From positions 2,852,001-2,916,000 of the forward strand of contig CM075940.1 in the NCBI GenBank assembly GCA_038030265.1: a stretch of DNA of 64,000 nt, written 5' to 3'. Position 1 is the first letter of the stretch; each line of letters begins with the position of its first letter. Both the position numbers and the translations under genes were made by a program. Of the stretch, positions 9,768 through 20,592 are shown piece after piece. The notes below the pieces were generated by a model that was given only the letters and a program-made list of their open reading frames with translations, did not search any database and had not been told where the DNA came from. The stretch comes from Corythucha ciliata (Eukaryota; Arthropoda; Insecta; Hemiptera; Tingidae).

Positions 9768-10261
9768 ATATATATATATATATATTAGAATCGTTTTATA
9801 TCAAGGGGGGGGGGGGCTTTTAGCGACTAACCGGAACTTCCGGTTACAAAGGATTCGAAGAAAAAAGAGAGAAAAACAATTACAATTTAAATAGTTTTTG
9901 GGATAGCTACTCCTTCTCACTTCACTGTCATGACGGCAGTAGTTTAATCTGGATAAACCAACGATTTTTTATATTTTTTATTCAAGTCAATGCACCTTGA
10001 CAGCACTAACAACGCAGGACAACCAAAATTTCATGATAACTTATTTGTAGCACCTGTCCTCTTCAACATATTTGTGGTTGGGGGATTGCTTTTTTATTTT
10101 CTTTATTCGGCAGCAACAACAATTTTAGTGATTCATTTGACAAAATCAACTATTGTCTCGTCGTGATGTTTGGCAAAATGGGTCTGTCATGTTTTTTTTT
10201 CACGTTTCAGAACCTCTCAAACACGTATTCAGTGGTCTTCCAATTTTTAAATATTTAAAAG
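9768..10261. other. No gene seen; 12-base G run
   Basis: A 12-base G run lies at 9805-9816 after a TA microsatellite. No coding or structural signal otherwise. Confidence 0.4.
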
Positions 10262-11160
10262 ATGGCCGTTTCCCTTGTTAGCACGATAACTCTCGTAGAA
10301 ATTAATTTAGCGGAACGCACTTTGGCACAATAATCAGTTGTCATAAGACACCGGTCGGTATTGCATTTGGGCCAAATCGGTCAAGGTCGAGGGGGGGAAA
10401 TATTAGGGGTTGAAATGGTCAAAAAATCAGTATAAATCACCAGTTGATTCTAGAAGCATCATATTCGGTACGTATACTCCATGTTAGAGTAGCCTTTCAT
10501 TCCCATTTGAATTTTTTGAAAAAGTCGAAGGGGAGGGGGTGTTGCCCCCAGAGTGGAAGTAAGTGTGTGGTCTTGTTAGCACGATATCTCTCAAAGAAAT
10601 CAGTTTTGCGGAACGCGCTTTCACACAAAAATCAGAAGCCATAAGACCCCGGTCGGTATTGCATTTGGGCCAAATCGGTTGAGCTGGAGGGGGGGAAATT
10701 AGGGGTTGAAATGGTCAAAAAATCACTATAAATCACCAGTTGATTCTAGAAGCATCATATTCGGTACGCATACTCCATGTTAGAGTAGCCTTTGATTCCC
10801 ATTTTAATTTTTTGAAAAAGTCGAAGGGGAGGGGGTGTTGCCCCCGAGTGGAAGTAAGTGTGTGGTCTTGTTAGCACGATAACTCTCGAAGAAATCAATT
10901 TAGTGGAATGCGCTTTGGCACAAAAATCAGTAGTCATAAGACCCCGGTCGGTATTGCATTTGGGCCAAATCGGTTGAGCTGGAGGGGGGGAAATTAGGGG
11001 TTAAATTGTCAATAAATCACTGTAATTCACCAGTTGATTCTAGAAGCATTAGATTCTCTATACTCCATGTTAGAGTAGCCTTTGATTCCCATTTTAATTT
11101 TTCGAAAAAGTCAAGGTGGTGGGGGTGGTCCTTCCGGTGTGGAAGTGCAAAAATAGCGTT
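10262..11160 (+). repeat. Tandem array of three ~297-bp units
   Basis: Units start with CTTGTTAGCACGAT at 10274, 10572 and 10867 (periods 298 and 295). Each contains 'accccggtcggtattgca' and 'ccagttgattctagaagca' phrases and a G-rich run. A short relic of the same unit ('ggggttgaaacggtcaaaaa') recurs near 28665-28730. Open frames inside the unit are not conserved between copies. Confidence 0.85.
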
Positions 11161-11372
11161 GAACTTCACTAGTTCATCTTAGCGCTCTAAAATTCGACTC
11201 AATAATTTAATGTAACGAAAGCCCTGGGTCCCATTGAGATTTATCGAATACTTTGATGGGGGAGGGTGAAATGGGGGATGAAATTTCAAAAAGAAAAAGC
11301 TTAAATTCACACGTTTAGGTATCATAAAATACGGCACAAAAATTTAATATTACAAAGCCCTTGGAAAACTAC

Positions 11373-11480
11373 CGAAACTTTTCGACATTTTGAAGAGAGG
11401 GTGGTGAAAATAGAGGAGAAGTTCGGCTTAATGAAACAAATAATGGTATCAAAATTATTACTTCTGGGACGGCTTATTTA
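11373..11480 (+). repeat. Dispersed repeat, inverted copy at 20403-20505
   Basis: The stretch covering 'gagagggtggtgaaaatag' and 'gttcggcttaatgaaac' is found as its reverse complement at about 20403-20505. No coding potential. Confidence 0.7.
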
Positions 11481-11533
11481 ACTTTGAAGATACGAGGAAT
11501 TCTACATAGTACAACTATTACTTCAAATTAAAC

Positions 11534-12060
11534 CAAGAACCTCACCCTGGGGGAACCGCCTTATTGATTACGGTAACTCCGACGGAATCATCATGATATC
11601 TATTCTTGAACGGTGCGGATCATCTCTCATAACTTGACGAGCAGTATCGTCTATTTCCTTCAAAATGGTTTCGCATTTGAGTCCTAGATTGAGTTTGACG
11701 TTGACCGTTGACGGGCAAATTGAGTAATAGTTACGCAATAGTTGGGAAATACTCGTTATTTCCTCTAATAGGGGCCTAACTTGGGTATTTGCATTATATT
11801 TGGGGAATTTTGCATGCTTGTTGCCTTCCTTGGATGTGGCAGCCGTTTTTCAAGTTTTTTAGAATATTCGCTATTTTGTTGTTCGTTTCATGTTGTGACG
11901 AACAGTAGGTTTAAAATGGTCAGTTTGGAGGATTACAAGAAGCTATAATTGCTGACATTCCATTTGTTGCTCTTAGCAGTAGATCGTCAATTTAAATCTA
12001 TATAAATTTTTGATCGAAAATACCTATTTCCCGGTGGGTGTCTCATCTATTTGGGGTGTG
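11534..12060 (+). repeat. Dispersed repeat family (copies at 24600, 25298, 26340)
   Basis: 11534-11825 aligns with 24600-24892 and, in part, with 25298-25405; all begin AAGAACCTCACCCTGGGG. The following part (11860-12060) aligns more loosely with 26350-26580. This may be one non-autonomous element in several states of truncation. Confidence 0.7.
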
Positions 12061-12556
12061 AAAATCATTTTTTTTTTTTTACCTCATTGACTCGAATTTA
12101 TGATTTATTCTATTATCTAATTCAATTATGCAATAACGGCACTTGATGGAAAAAAAAATGATTAGGTTAGAAGGTCTTGGTGGGATATTTGCTATTACTT
12201 CCAACATCTAGAGTGGCAATATCTATTTCTTGCAGAATCTCTTCCATTTCAGTCCTGGAGAATAACGAGGCAATATCTGCGCCGGTAGTTTCATATTCTT
12301 TTTGTCGAGTTGAGTTGCAAAGGGTTGATAGTGACTGATTATGTTACACGGTCTTGCTTGGGTATTTTCTATTAGTACCAAGATATAAACTAGCATTTTC
12401 TATGGATTTTTTTATTTCTTCATACAGTCCTGAGGAATTTTTGGTAATATTCGATATTTCGTACATTTGTTCACAGGCGCGTTGTCAAGGTGGAGAGGAG
12501 GGGGGTTACTGGGTTAAGCCCCCCCCCCCTGAAATTTCAAATTTATTTTCCATGTT

Positions 12557-15410
12557 GACCCGGGAAAGATCGCGGAGTGCTTCTCCAAACATTACTCTGA
12601 ACAATGTGCTACCACCAACTATTCGTCTCCTTTCAGACCCTCAAACGTGAAATAGAAAATAACTCGCCTCTGAATTTTTCGACAAATAACACCCTTGATT
12701 ACAATGAACCTTTTATTATCGATGAACTTAACCGTGTTTTGCAGAAACTCAAAAATCACAAATCTCCTGGCCTAGACGACCTTCCCAATGAATTTTTAAA
12801 AAATCTATCCGCTACAAATAGAGGTCTCTTACTAAACCTCTATAACCAACTTTGGTCCCAAGGAGTCTACACTTCTGTTTGGAAGTGTTCTTTGATAATT
12901 CCTGTCCCAAAACCTGGGAAAAACCCCCAGCAAGTCTCTAGTTATAGGCCAATATCCTTAACATCCTGTATGGCCAAAATTTATGAAACCCTAATTTTTT
13001 TCCGACTAAACTACTATATTCAAAAACATAACCTTCTGTACTCTTTCCAAACAGGCTTTCGCTCCAACCACTCCGTCTTGGATAACCTAGTCAACCTGGA
13101 GAACACAATTCAAAATTCCTTTATTAATCGAAATCACACCAACGCGATTTTTTTCGATATCACACAAGCGTTTGATCGCGTTTGGAGATACGGAGCGCTA
13201 AACCAAATCTACAAATGGGGCCTTCGGGGCCGACTACCTTTGGTTCTTCAAGACTTTCTGGAGCAACGCTCTCTTCGAGTTCGTGTCGGTTCCTCCCTCT
13301 CCCAGACCTACCCGCAGGATAACGGTGTGCCTCAGGGCTCCGTTCTGAGCATACCACTATTCCAGGCGGCCGTTAATGATCTAACGAATAACATTCCTCG
13401 TGACTTCCAAATTTCTTTTTATGCTGACGACATAGCGCTATACAAATCCTATCCTGCAGACCCCACTAGTGAAGATCTCTGCAGTTTTCAAGAAGCCATC
13501 AACACCTTAACACAAAATGCTGCCAGCCGTGGCCTCACCTTTTCAGCAGAAAAAACTGTTGCAATACACTTCTGTCACTTACGCCGCCCTCACACTCCAC
13601 CGCAACTTTACATCAACAACGCGCCAATATCATATGTACCACATCACAAATTTCTTGGCCTAATCTTTGACGAAAATCTCACTTGGAAACATCATCTCCA
13701 AGACTTATACAATAGATGCCATTCAGACATGAGAGTCATACAAACCATTGCGGGACATCGCGCAGCGAGTAGTACCGCAATGATCCTCAAAATCTTTGAA
13801 GCCCTTATCCGTTCTAAAATAGACTTCGCTAGCGTCGTATATGGTTCCGCCCGTAAATCGTGGCTCTTACCGGTGGAGCGTGTCTACAACCAGGGCCTGC
13901 GCACTGCACTAGGGGCATTCCGCACGAGCCCGGTGGACTCGCTCTATACGTTATCCTCCCAATTACCACTAAGCCAACGCCGAAAACAGCTACTTTTAAA
14001 GTATGGGGTGTCCCTGCAATCGAAAACCACCCATTTCCTTCATCCCGTTCTCAGTGACTATGACCCACAGTTCTTCTTATGCTTATCGCGAACAAGGCCT
14101 TTCCCTATCCGTTTCCACGAACACCTCACCCAATTACAGCTTGAACTCCCCAGACTACTACCCACAGACCACTATTCCTGCTATCCATGGCGATCACCCA
14201 ACTTACACATAGACCTCTCTCTCCATTCAGATACAAAACAAAATTTAAATCCTACCGAAATCCGACAACAATTTCTCTCCTTCAAATCATCCTCCCGTGA
14301 TTTTGGGCTGATCTACACGGATGCTTCAAAAAGCGACCGTGGGGTTGGCTGTGCATATTACGTGGAGGGACTGTTATCAAAAAAATTCCCGCTAAATCCT
14401 ATAACAACTATATTTACAGCCGAACTCCAGGCCATAAGTTATGCTATCCTTTTCTGTCTCGAAACCAGTGTATCCTCAAAATTTTACATAATTTCAGACT
14501 CTGCAAGCGCTCTTACAGCCTTGGAAGACAAATTTTCAACCCATCCCCTTAATAAAAAAATGTATGATGACCTTCAGTCATTAATTACAGCCGGCAAAAT
14601 TATACGTTTCAAGTGGGTCCCTAGTCATTTCCAAATCCCTGGCAACGAGGTCGTAGACCGCCTTGCAAACGACGCCTCCTCGACTGTCAATCCATCCAGC
14701 CTCCTTATCCCTCCCCTTCCGGTAACTGATTATAATAACCATATCACCCAAACCCTCTGGAAGCAACAACAAGAAAAATGGGAAATAAGTTCCTCCTCGT
14801 TGAGCCTCATTTTCCCTGAATGGTCCAATCTAAAAAACATCTTCTTACCAGAAACCAATAGAAAAGAGGAAATTATCCTCAACCGCCTTAGAATTGGTCA
14901 TACTAGAGCAACACATAGTTACCACCTTGTAGGCCGCTACCGACCAACATGTGAAAGCTGTGATGTACACTTCACTCCAGTACACATTGTACTTGAGTGT
15001 CCCCAATGGGCAAACACTCGTGAAAAGCACGGGCTGCACCATTTTTCTTATGTTGAGTTGCTCCGATCGAAGGACACCCAGATCCAAAGAGCCTTGTTTA
15101 ACTACCTACGCGAGATTAATTACTTCAATCAAATTTAAAAAAAACAAATCCTTCTGCTAGATCACAATAATTAATTACTCCCAAAACAATAGCCACATAA
15201 TACCCCAGTCATTTTAGTAACCAGCCTCAATCTTTGCAAGCTTTTAGAAAAACAAAGTAGGAGGGCTAATGACCTCAGCAGTCGATGCCCGGAAAAGGGG
15301 GGGGGTGGTTTTAGCCGGTAGTCTGTCATTCGGCAGGAGTCCGGCACTCTGTGCGTAAAGGCATTTCCACCTCCTGCTCCCCCAAAAAAAAAAAAAAAAA
15401 AAAAAAAAAA
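12557..15410 (+). mobile_element. 5'-truncated LINE with RT and RNase H, poly(A) tail
   Basis: Coding homology begins near 12570 in one frame, with a stretch reading AECFSKHYSE. It moves to the long frame at about 12650 and ends at the stop at 15136-15138. A 3' untranslated region of about 245 bp ends in a poly(A) run of about 25 bases at 15386-15410. There is no endonuclease domain, so the copy is 5'-truncated, as is usual for LINE integration. RT followed by RNase H points to the I/LOA-type part of the LINE tree rather than CR1. An 11-base C run at 12519-12529 lies near the 5' junction. Confidence 0.85.
12604..15138 (+). CDS. LINE ORF2 fragment: reverse transcriptase and RNase H
   Basis: The frame is open for 844 codons. 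Reverse transcriptase motifs in order are KSPGLDDLPNEF, SSYRPISL, FFDITQAFDRVW, NGVPQGSVLS and the catalytic FYADD near residues 272-276. An RNase H domain follows with IYTDAS (D near 573), TAELQAIS (E near 607), SDSAS (D near 635) and NEVVDRLAN (D near 685). A Cys/His motif near the C-terminus (CESCDV..., H, C) is common in LINE ORF2 proteins. Catalytic residues look intact. The first ATG in this frame is probably not a native start, because the upstream part of the protein lies in another frame. It would copy LINE RNA at a nicked target, but the missing endonuclease makes this copy non-autonomous. Confidence 0.9.
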   Translation: MCYHQLFVSFQTLKREIENNSPLNFSTNNTLDYNEPFIIDELNRVLQKLKNHKSPGLDDLPNEFLKNLSATNRGLLLNLYNQLWSQGVYTSVWKCSLIIPVPKPGKNPQQVSSYRPISLTSCMAKIYETLIFFRLNYYIQKHNLLYSFQTGFRSNHSVLDNLVNLENTIQNSFINRNHTNAIFFDITQAFDRVWRYGALNQIYKWGLRGRLPLVLQDFLEQRSLRVRVGSSLSQTYPQDNGVPQGSVLSIPLFQAAVNDLTNNIPRDFQISFYADDIALYKSYPADPTSEDLCSFQEAINTLTQNAASRGLTFSAEKTVAIHFCHLRRPHTPPQLYINNAPISYVPHHKFLGLIFDENLTWKHHLQDLYNRCHSDMRVIQTIAGHRAASSTAMILKIFEALIRSKIDFASVVYGSARKSWLLPVERVYNQGLRTALGAFRTSPVDSLYTLSSQLPLSQRRKQLLLKYGVSLQSKTTHFLHPVLSDYDPQFFLCLSRTRPFPIRFHEHLTQLQLELPRLLPTDHYSCYPWRSPNLHIDLSLHSDTKQNLNPTEIRQQFLSFKSSSRDFGLIYTDASKSDRGVGCAYYVEGLLSKKFPLNPITTIFTAELQAISYAILFCLETSVSSKFYIISDSASALTALEDKFSTHPLNKKMYDDLQSLITAGKIIRFKWVPSHFQIPGNEVVDRLANDASSTVNPSSLLIPPLPVTDYNNHITQTLWKQQQEKWEISSSSLSLIFPEWSNLKNIFLPETNRKEEIILNRLRIGHTRATHSYHLVGRYRPTCESCDVHFTPVHIVLECPQWANTREKHGLHHFSYVELLRSKDTQIQRALFNYLREINYFNQI

Positions 15411-15419
15411 TAATATGTA

Positions 15420-15930
15420 GTTAAAAACTGAAAAGAGTAGGATGAGAGAAAAGTATGGCGACGATTGTTGGGGGCCTTTTTTGTGTTATCCTTCGTCAAA
15501 CATCATCATTTAGCTTGTTCAATTCGGGCCAGTTTGTTCCAACTTCAAAGCGTGTTTTTGTCATCGGGGTTCAGATCGTGTCTCGTGTCAGTTGAGGTTC
15601 GCGAGCAGGATTGAATGTCTAGTGTAGAAGAGTAGAGAACGGAATGCCGCGTTGATTTCAAACATTTTTCCTATTTATATGGAGGTGCTCGCTTATGATT
15701 GGCTCGTGTAGTAGAAAGAAAGAAATGGAAAAGAAGATATTTTGAGTAGGGGTGCTCAAGCTTGGTGTTGAGGGGCAATGATGAAATGAGGGGGGCCGAG
15801 CCCTTCCCAAGTTCTGGAAGATGGCGGGTAGATAGCGAGAGAAGTGCGAGTGAAAGAGTAAAGAAAAATAAAGATTTAGGACGTTGATTATTTTTGACGA
15901 AAGTATTACCGTCCTGTAAGAAAGCCCCTC
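15420..15930 (-). repeat. Dispersed block with minus-strand TATA promoter (copy 1)
   Basis: This block aligns with 22228-22770. Shared landmarks are the motif GTTGGGGGCCTTTT, the TATA element CCATATAAATAGG on the minus strand (15670-15682), the CCAAT-box phrase on the minus strand (GATTGGCTCG on plus) and a right end reading TTTAGGACGTT. It would direct a transcript leftward into 15650-15420. No intact protein is seen downstream. Confidence 0.65.
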
Positions 15931-16155
15931 ACTAAAAAATATGAACGATCTAAAAGAAAGTGAAAGAGTAAAAGCTTTACCGTTGCCCGTTTCAATTAAT
16001 TGAATAAACCGAAATTTAAAGTTTATGAACATAATTAACTAAAAAACCATTGAATTTGTGTTCAATTATATAGAAAACTAAAAATATGATTTTAACAAAA
16101 TTTCTATTCACGTATCGTATAATGTATGACGCGTTTTTTAAAATTTTCGTTGTCT
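15931..16155 (+). repeat. Dispersed repeat shared with 37385-37610
   Basis: Shared phrases include AAAAGCTTTACCGTTGCC, 'tgaataaaccgaaat' and 'cataattaactaaaaaa'. The copy at 37.4 kb is about as long. No coding signal. Confidence 0.7.
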
Positions 16156-16159
16156 ATGA

Positions 16160-16418
16160 GGCAGTTCAGATGTGTAGGTTGAGCGGTCGGGGGTCTTCAG
16201 CCTCCCTACCATCAAGTGCCTGTGGGTTGAACGTAGTAGATTCGGGTGTTATCCCGTGCGTGGCTGAAGAACCAACAGGCGACGGTTCCATTCCTGCGGA
16301 AAAGGTTGTTTCTACTGCCGCGGGGGCCGGGGCTGAGTCATCTCGTTGGGGCGAAACTTCGAAAGTAACCCGTAGCGGCGGGTTATATGCGCCTTCCGAA
16401 AAAAAAATTCTCCTGTAA
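16160..16418 (+). CDS. GC-rich unrecognised coding-like fragment
   Basis: I do not recognise this. The frame, open since 16086, becomes GC-rich and protein-like from about 16160. It is rich in Ser, Ala and Gly (LSGRGSSASLPSSACG, AAGAGAESSRWGETS) for roughly 75 residues. The left part of the open frame is inside the repeat shared with 37 kb, and the right end runs into the repeat at 16390. So it looks like a unique coding fragment trapped between two repeats. No start codon or splice site is convincing. Confidence 0.25.
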
Positions 16419-16700
16419 TGTTGCTGTCGGAGGGCGGTTTGTTGTGTTTCTTTGCCTTATTTTCTAGTAGAGCTCTCCAATAATAAAATAATGGAGGATA
16501 AACAGATGAGCTATTTAGAGGCATGAAAAGTACAGAGAATACAGGGATATTACGTTGCGGAAAACGGGATTTCAAATATGCCAACTTTTGTTAAGAAATT
16601 AAATATATTTCTGAGGGGTTTTAATTTTTTTATATATTTATTTACGAGGAAGGATTGATATGCCTCATCGAGAAAAAATATTTGTGGAAAATGTGAAACT
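16390..16700 (+). repeat. Dispersed repeat (copy 1 of 2)
   Basis: Aligns with 23930-24245 almost base for base, including 'aatgttgctgtcggag', 'gctatttagaggcatgaaaa' and 'tacgaggaaggattga'. In both places a TATA-driven copy of the small gene lies downstream (TATA at 17084 and 24314), so this repeat may be part of the same duplicated unit. Confidence 0.85.
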
Positions 16701-17083
16701 TCCTCAAACAGCATTCTACTTCACCAAGCTTCGACATTAACGTTTCCACCGGAAAAGAATATGAAATTTTTTTCTGCTCTACTTTTCTCGCAGCTCACCT
16801 TTTTGGTCACCGCTCCTATATAAACATACTTTTATTCAGCACGCGTTTACAATCCCATGTTTCTATCTTGCGCCACTGAAGACGATGCGTTTTGTCGATT
16901 TCACGTTGTCGTTCACGTGATTGCCGCAATGTCTGATGAAATAACCCTAGCGGTTCGTTTTGTCTTTGATTTTTTTTCCCCACTTTGAGCTCTGCCGCCA
17001 GGAGCGCGGTAGTGAAGAAGAGTCTCTGCCGCTCCCCACCCCTAAATGAGTATAATCCCCCCCCCTTCCAGTTCGGAACTGAA

Positions 17084-17089
17084 TATAAG
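17084..17089 (+). promoter_or_regulatory. TATA box of small gene copy 1
   Basis: TATAAG in the context GAATATAAGGCGCTCG, 56 bp before the ATG at 17140. Copy 2 has the same context and exactly the same 56-bp spacing (23160 to 23216), and copy 3 has 57 bp (24314 to 24371). The conserved TTGCATACGTTG phrase at about +15 from the box could include the start site. Confidence 0.7.
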
Positions 17090-17139
17090 GCGCTCGCTTG
17101 CATACGTTGACCAATTGTTCGGCGAGCTTTGAGCTAGAG

Positions 17140-17669
17140 ATGAGTCGATTTAACAAGGACTTCATGGATTTCCGTCGGGATGGAAGAGATGATGGTTATT
17201 TCCGCGGTCGTCGTGGAGGAGGAGCACATACCACGACCATCGAGGAACAACGCTTCGACGATCAACATACGATCGAAGACCGTATGTACCACCAGCATAC
17301 TATCGAGAAATGTCGAGAGACGACGAGAGGTACGACGGCGGACGACGAGTTGATTCGTACGCAAACGTCATTAAAAAATCGGTGACGGAGATGTTAAGCA
17401 TGATGAGCAACCGGGAGCTGGATAGCGTGTTGTCTCATTGTCAAGGGGTATGTGTATTCTCTGTGGTAATCATACACATTTCTAATTTTCTTGTCAAGCT
17501 GTTCAAGCAGAGAAATAGTTCTTTTGCGGAGGACGAGACAGTCGAAGTCGAGGAACGTGAGTTGTCACCTCGAAGGGCACCACAGACGCGGACGACTCGC
17601 GATGTAATGTGTGGTCCGTCCGACCCGTTACCCTCTTCTGAGGCTTGGAAAACGGTTAGGCGCCGTTAA
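17140..17669 (+). pseudogene. Small Arg/Asp-rich gene, copy 1 (frameshifted)
   Basis: Homologous to the intact gene at 23216. The N-terminal frame starts MSRFNKDFMDFRRDG and is Arg/Gly/Asp-rich. Homology to copy 2 then moves into another frame between about 17200 and 17280, where RRSTYDRRPYVPP is read. It continues through a conserved helix, VIKKSVTEML plus SNRELDSVLSHCQ, and ends GPSDPLPSSEAWKTVRRR before a C11 run. A candidate intron, GTATGT at 17448 to CAG at 17510 with a TTCTAAT branch-like site, spans a hydrophobic stretch. It is 63 nt, so splicing would keep the frame. The frameshift suggests a dead copy, unless a further intron exists. Function unknown. Confidence 0.55.
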
Positions 17670-17681
17670 TCCCCCCCCCCC

Positions 17682-18560
17682 TTTAACCTCGTAGTACTAA
17701 CGAGGACGGACCAAAATCATAGGGTCGCAAACGCTTCTATTCCGAGTTTTAGGTATTTTTGTCATTTTTCGGCCAAACGCGTTCTTTTCTTCAACAATCA
17801 TTTCTACCGTATTCGTAACAGAACAATACCGATTACATTTTTGAAAAGAGCACAAATTTTGGGTTTAAGAAACGCCGTTTTAACTAACCGAACTAATGTT
17901 TAAGTATTTTCTTTTATTTCTTGAAAAAGCTAAAAAGTGCAATTTTGATTTTTACCGTTTCCTTCAATGACGAATCTTCCGAAGTCTATGGTGGTAAAGG
18001 TAGGGTTTAATTATTGTAAAAACATGCCGGTGTTGTGAGTTACAAAATGGCTTTTTAAATTACAAAATCGACGCATTTTTCACTGAGATACCACAGCGAA
18101 CGTTCAGAAATTCCTGATCAGTGAGGCACATTTCACCAAGCATAAAAAATTGAAAACAGCTATTTTCGCGTCAATCTTTGAAAGTACACACAGAAATCAT
18201 TTCATAAAACGAATAACTCATGTTTTTTGCAAAATAATTAATTTATCCTCTCCTTACCCGCCCATCACCTACACCTCAACAATAATCAATTTCTTACCGA
18301 AATTATAGTGAAAATAATACATCATGTTATTTTGTCAAATTATTAGTCCCTCCCATCCCTCCTGCTCACTTACCCATCAGAAATATCCACAATCTCCCTA
18401 CAATCGATAACATTCGTACTCAGCAAAATGTTGAATTCAAAAATTATGAGTATTTAATTGTTGAAAAATTTTCGAAGGTAGTTTGGTTCGTACAAGGACG
18501 TTTTTTAGTGCAATTTCCTCCTTTGTAACGTTGCTAGAAGCATGAGTATAATCGCCCTTA
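17682..18560. other. No feature seen
   Basis: AT-rich sequence with no convincing gene or repeat beyond short homopolymers. Confidence 0.4.
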
Positions 18561-18563
18561 TGA

Positions 18564-18880
18564 AGGGGAAGCGAGATTAATTATTTTTTCTTCTTTTTTT
18601 AACGTCCGTTTTCAGGGCCACAAATTTGCAAAAGGGCATTGCGAATAGATAATCGAAGTATTTCCTACAACAGTATCCAAGCTATCGACTATTTACGGCG
18701 GATCGTTCATGGTTATAACTAGGGTGGTATCTGATCGCTTTCGAACCTCTAACTTTCGTTCTTGATTAATCAAGGCATACTTGGCAAATGATTCTCTAGT
18801 GCGTAATGCAACAATTTACCTCTGACGTCAGAATATGATTGCCCTTTTACTGATCATTACCTAGCGTGTCGGAGACGAAC
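18564..18880 (+). repeat. Direct repeat A flanking a small ORF
   Basis: Begins GAAGGGGAAGCGAGATTAAT. About 275 bp are repeated at 19080-19375 with few changes. The end of this copy (ACTGATCATTACCTAGCGTG to 18880) is not in repeat B but recurs at about 20558-20590. The copy ends about 30 bp before the ATG at 18911. Confidence 0.8.
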
Positions 18881-18910
18881 AGAAATTCCGAGAATTCCAC
18901 TAGTTTCACA

Positions 18911-19165
18911 ATGGCTACCTCAAAGGACGAACTAATGAGAAAAATTCAAGGGGCTACCAAAGAGCTTCACTTGTTGATCCAAGAGCTCGGGAGAACAACT
19001 CGCCCCGTCGGAGAAAAGAAATTCGACAAGATCGTGCTTAAATGGCCACTTCCCAAGGGGAAACCGCTTCAGCAGTCAGAAGGGGAAGCGAGATTAATTA
19101 TTTTTTCTTCTTTTTTTAACGTCCGTTTTCAGGACCACAAATTTGCAAAAGGGCATTGCGAATAG
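18911..19165 (+). CDS. Unrecognised small protein between direct repeats
   Basis: I do not recognise this protein. From the ATG at 18911 it reads MATSKDELMRKIQGATKELH followed by a Lys-rich helix and the phrase IVLKWPLPKGKPLQQSEG. The first 57 codons are unique and look coding. The last 27 codons lie inside direct repeat B (from 19080) and are unlikely to be native. The gene is therefore either truncated by the repeat or continues by splicing. The upstream repeat A may carry its promoter. It could be the remnant of a gag-like gene between two LTR-like repeats, but the repeats lack TG...CA ends. Confidence 0.35.
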   Translation: MATSKDELMRKIQGATKELHLLIQELGRTTRPVGEKKFDKIVLKWPLPKGKPLQQSEGEARLIIFSSFFNVRFQDHKFAKGHCE

Positions 19166-19375
19166 ATAATCGAAGTATTTCCTACAACAGTATCCAAGCT
19201 ATCGACTATTTACGGCGGATCGTTCATGGTTAGAATTAGGGTGGTATCTGATCGCTTTCGAACCTCTAACTTTCGTTCTTGATTAATTAAGGCATACCTG
19301 GCAAATGATTTAGCTCTAGTGCATATTGCAACAATTTACCTCTAACGTCGGAATATGACGATTGCCCTTTTACAC
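19080..19375 (+). repeat. Direct repeat B
   Basis: Second copy of the block at 18564, starting GAAGGGGAAGCGAGATTAAT, offset 516 bp. It diverges from copy A after 'gattgcccttttac'. Confidence 0.8.
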
Positions 19376-20402
19376 ACTGATGCGTTTTTAAGTAGATCGA
19401 TGCGACAGAAAATCGCGTCCCTTTAAGTTCTATGGGACACATGTGTCCCAGGAAATTAAATAAGTTTGATCATTTTTCTAATTAGGAAAACACGTTGTAT
19501 TTGTATCGAACATTGACACTTTGTCAATGGCATAGTTGATGCTTATTTTCCTCAGTCCTAATCTGAAATATGCTCTATTCATATTTAATTTGTAATTTAT
19601 AAATCCTATAAAATTACATTCCTGTATTTTTATTGTTTTATTACGATAAACCGAAAAAATCAACGTAAACCCCAAAATAAACTGTCCTATTTTAAACATT
19701 ACACTTTTCAAAGGAAGGATAAACAATTGACTAGCCATTTGAAGCATCGCTTGCAGCAAAAAGCATCAACATTTTTGCTGGGACAAATATGTCCCTGTGG
19801 ACCGTTGAGGAAAATAATTCAGGTTTCATCTTGGTGGTGCTCCCTCTCTATCATGGCCGGTTGAGCCCAGCCACTCCGATGGTTGCCGTTTTTCACACCA
19901 TCAAATTATTTTTGGGCGCATGTACGTTTACTACCCTACACGTAACACCACGCGTAGGGTACACGTACTCTACGCGTACACAAAAATTAACTTTCTCTAA
20001 GACGCCATAAAATTTATCCGATTCAGCTGGATTGTTAGGTTTGAGTTCTTCGAATTTGCGTTTGAATCCCCCTACGTTTCTGAGCGTGCGGGAGATGTAA
20101 ATCAATCTTATATCTATTTCAAGGTTATATCTATATCAATCTATATCTATATCTATATCAAGGTTATATCTATTTTCACAGATTAACCGAAAAAAAATGG
20201 ATAATGGAACTTATTCATTTAATTACCTTGACAAAATCAGGCCAAGCCCTGACTTTAGGCATACCTAATGGAAACCAAAAAAAATTCTAAAAATAACCAG
20301 TCGACGTCCAATTAGAAATTCACAATTTTACTCACTTCGATGACACGCTTTCAAAATTACAAAGTGAAAAAAGAGTGCATTTCATTCCGTATAAGGATAG
20401 CC
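19376..20402. other. No gene seen; short TATATC microsatellite
   Basis: AT-rich. A degenerate 'tatctatatcaaggt' microsatellite occupies about 20108-20175. Otherwise no feature is supported. Confidence 0.4.
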
Positions 20403-20592
20403 TAAGCCGTCCCAGAAATAATAATTTTGATACCATTTGTTTCATTAAGCCGAACTTTTTCCTCTATTTTCACCACCCTCTCTTCAAAAATGTTGAAAAG
20501 TTTTACTATGGCAAAGAAGGGTAGTCGCCGGCCTAATGTCGGAATATGATTGGCCTTTTACTGATCATTACCTAGCGTGTCGGAGACGAATG

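Noticed and set aside
10262..11160. CRISPR-like array
   Set aside because: The three repeats are about 297 bp, contiguous and without spacers, in eukaryotic-type sequence.
18564..19375. Classical LTR retrotransposon
   Set aside because: The direct repeats lack TG...CA ends, no primer site or polypurine tract is visible, and the internal part is only about 200 bp; kept as a possibility in the findings only.
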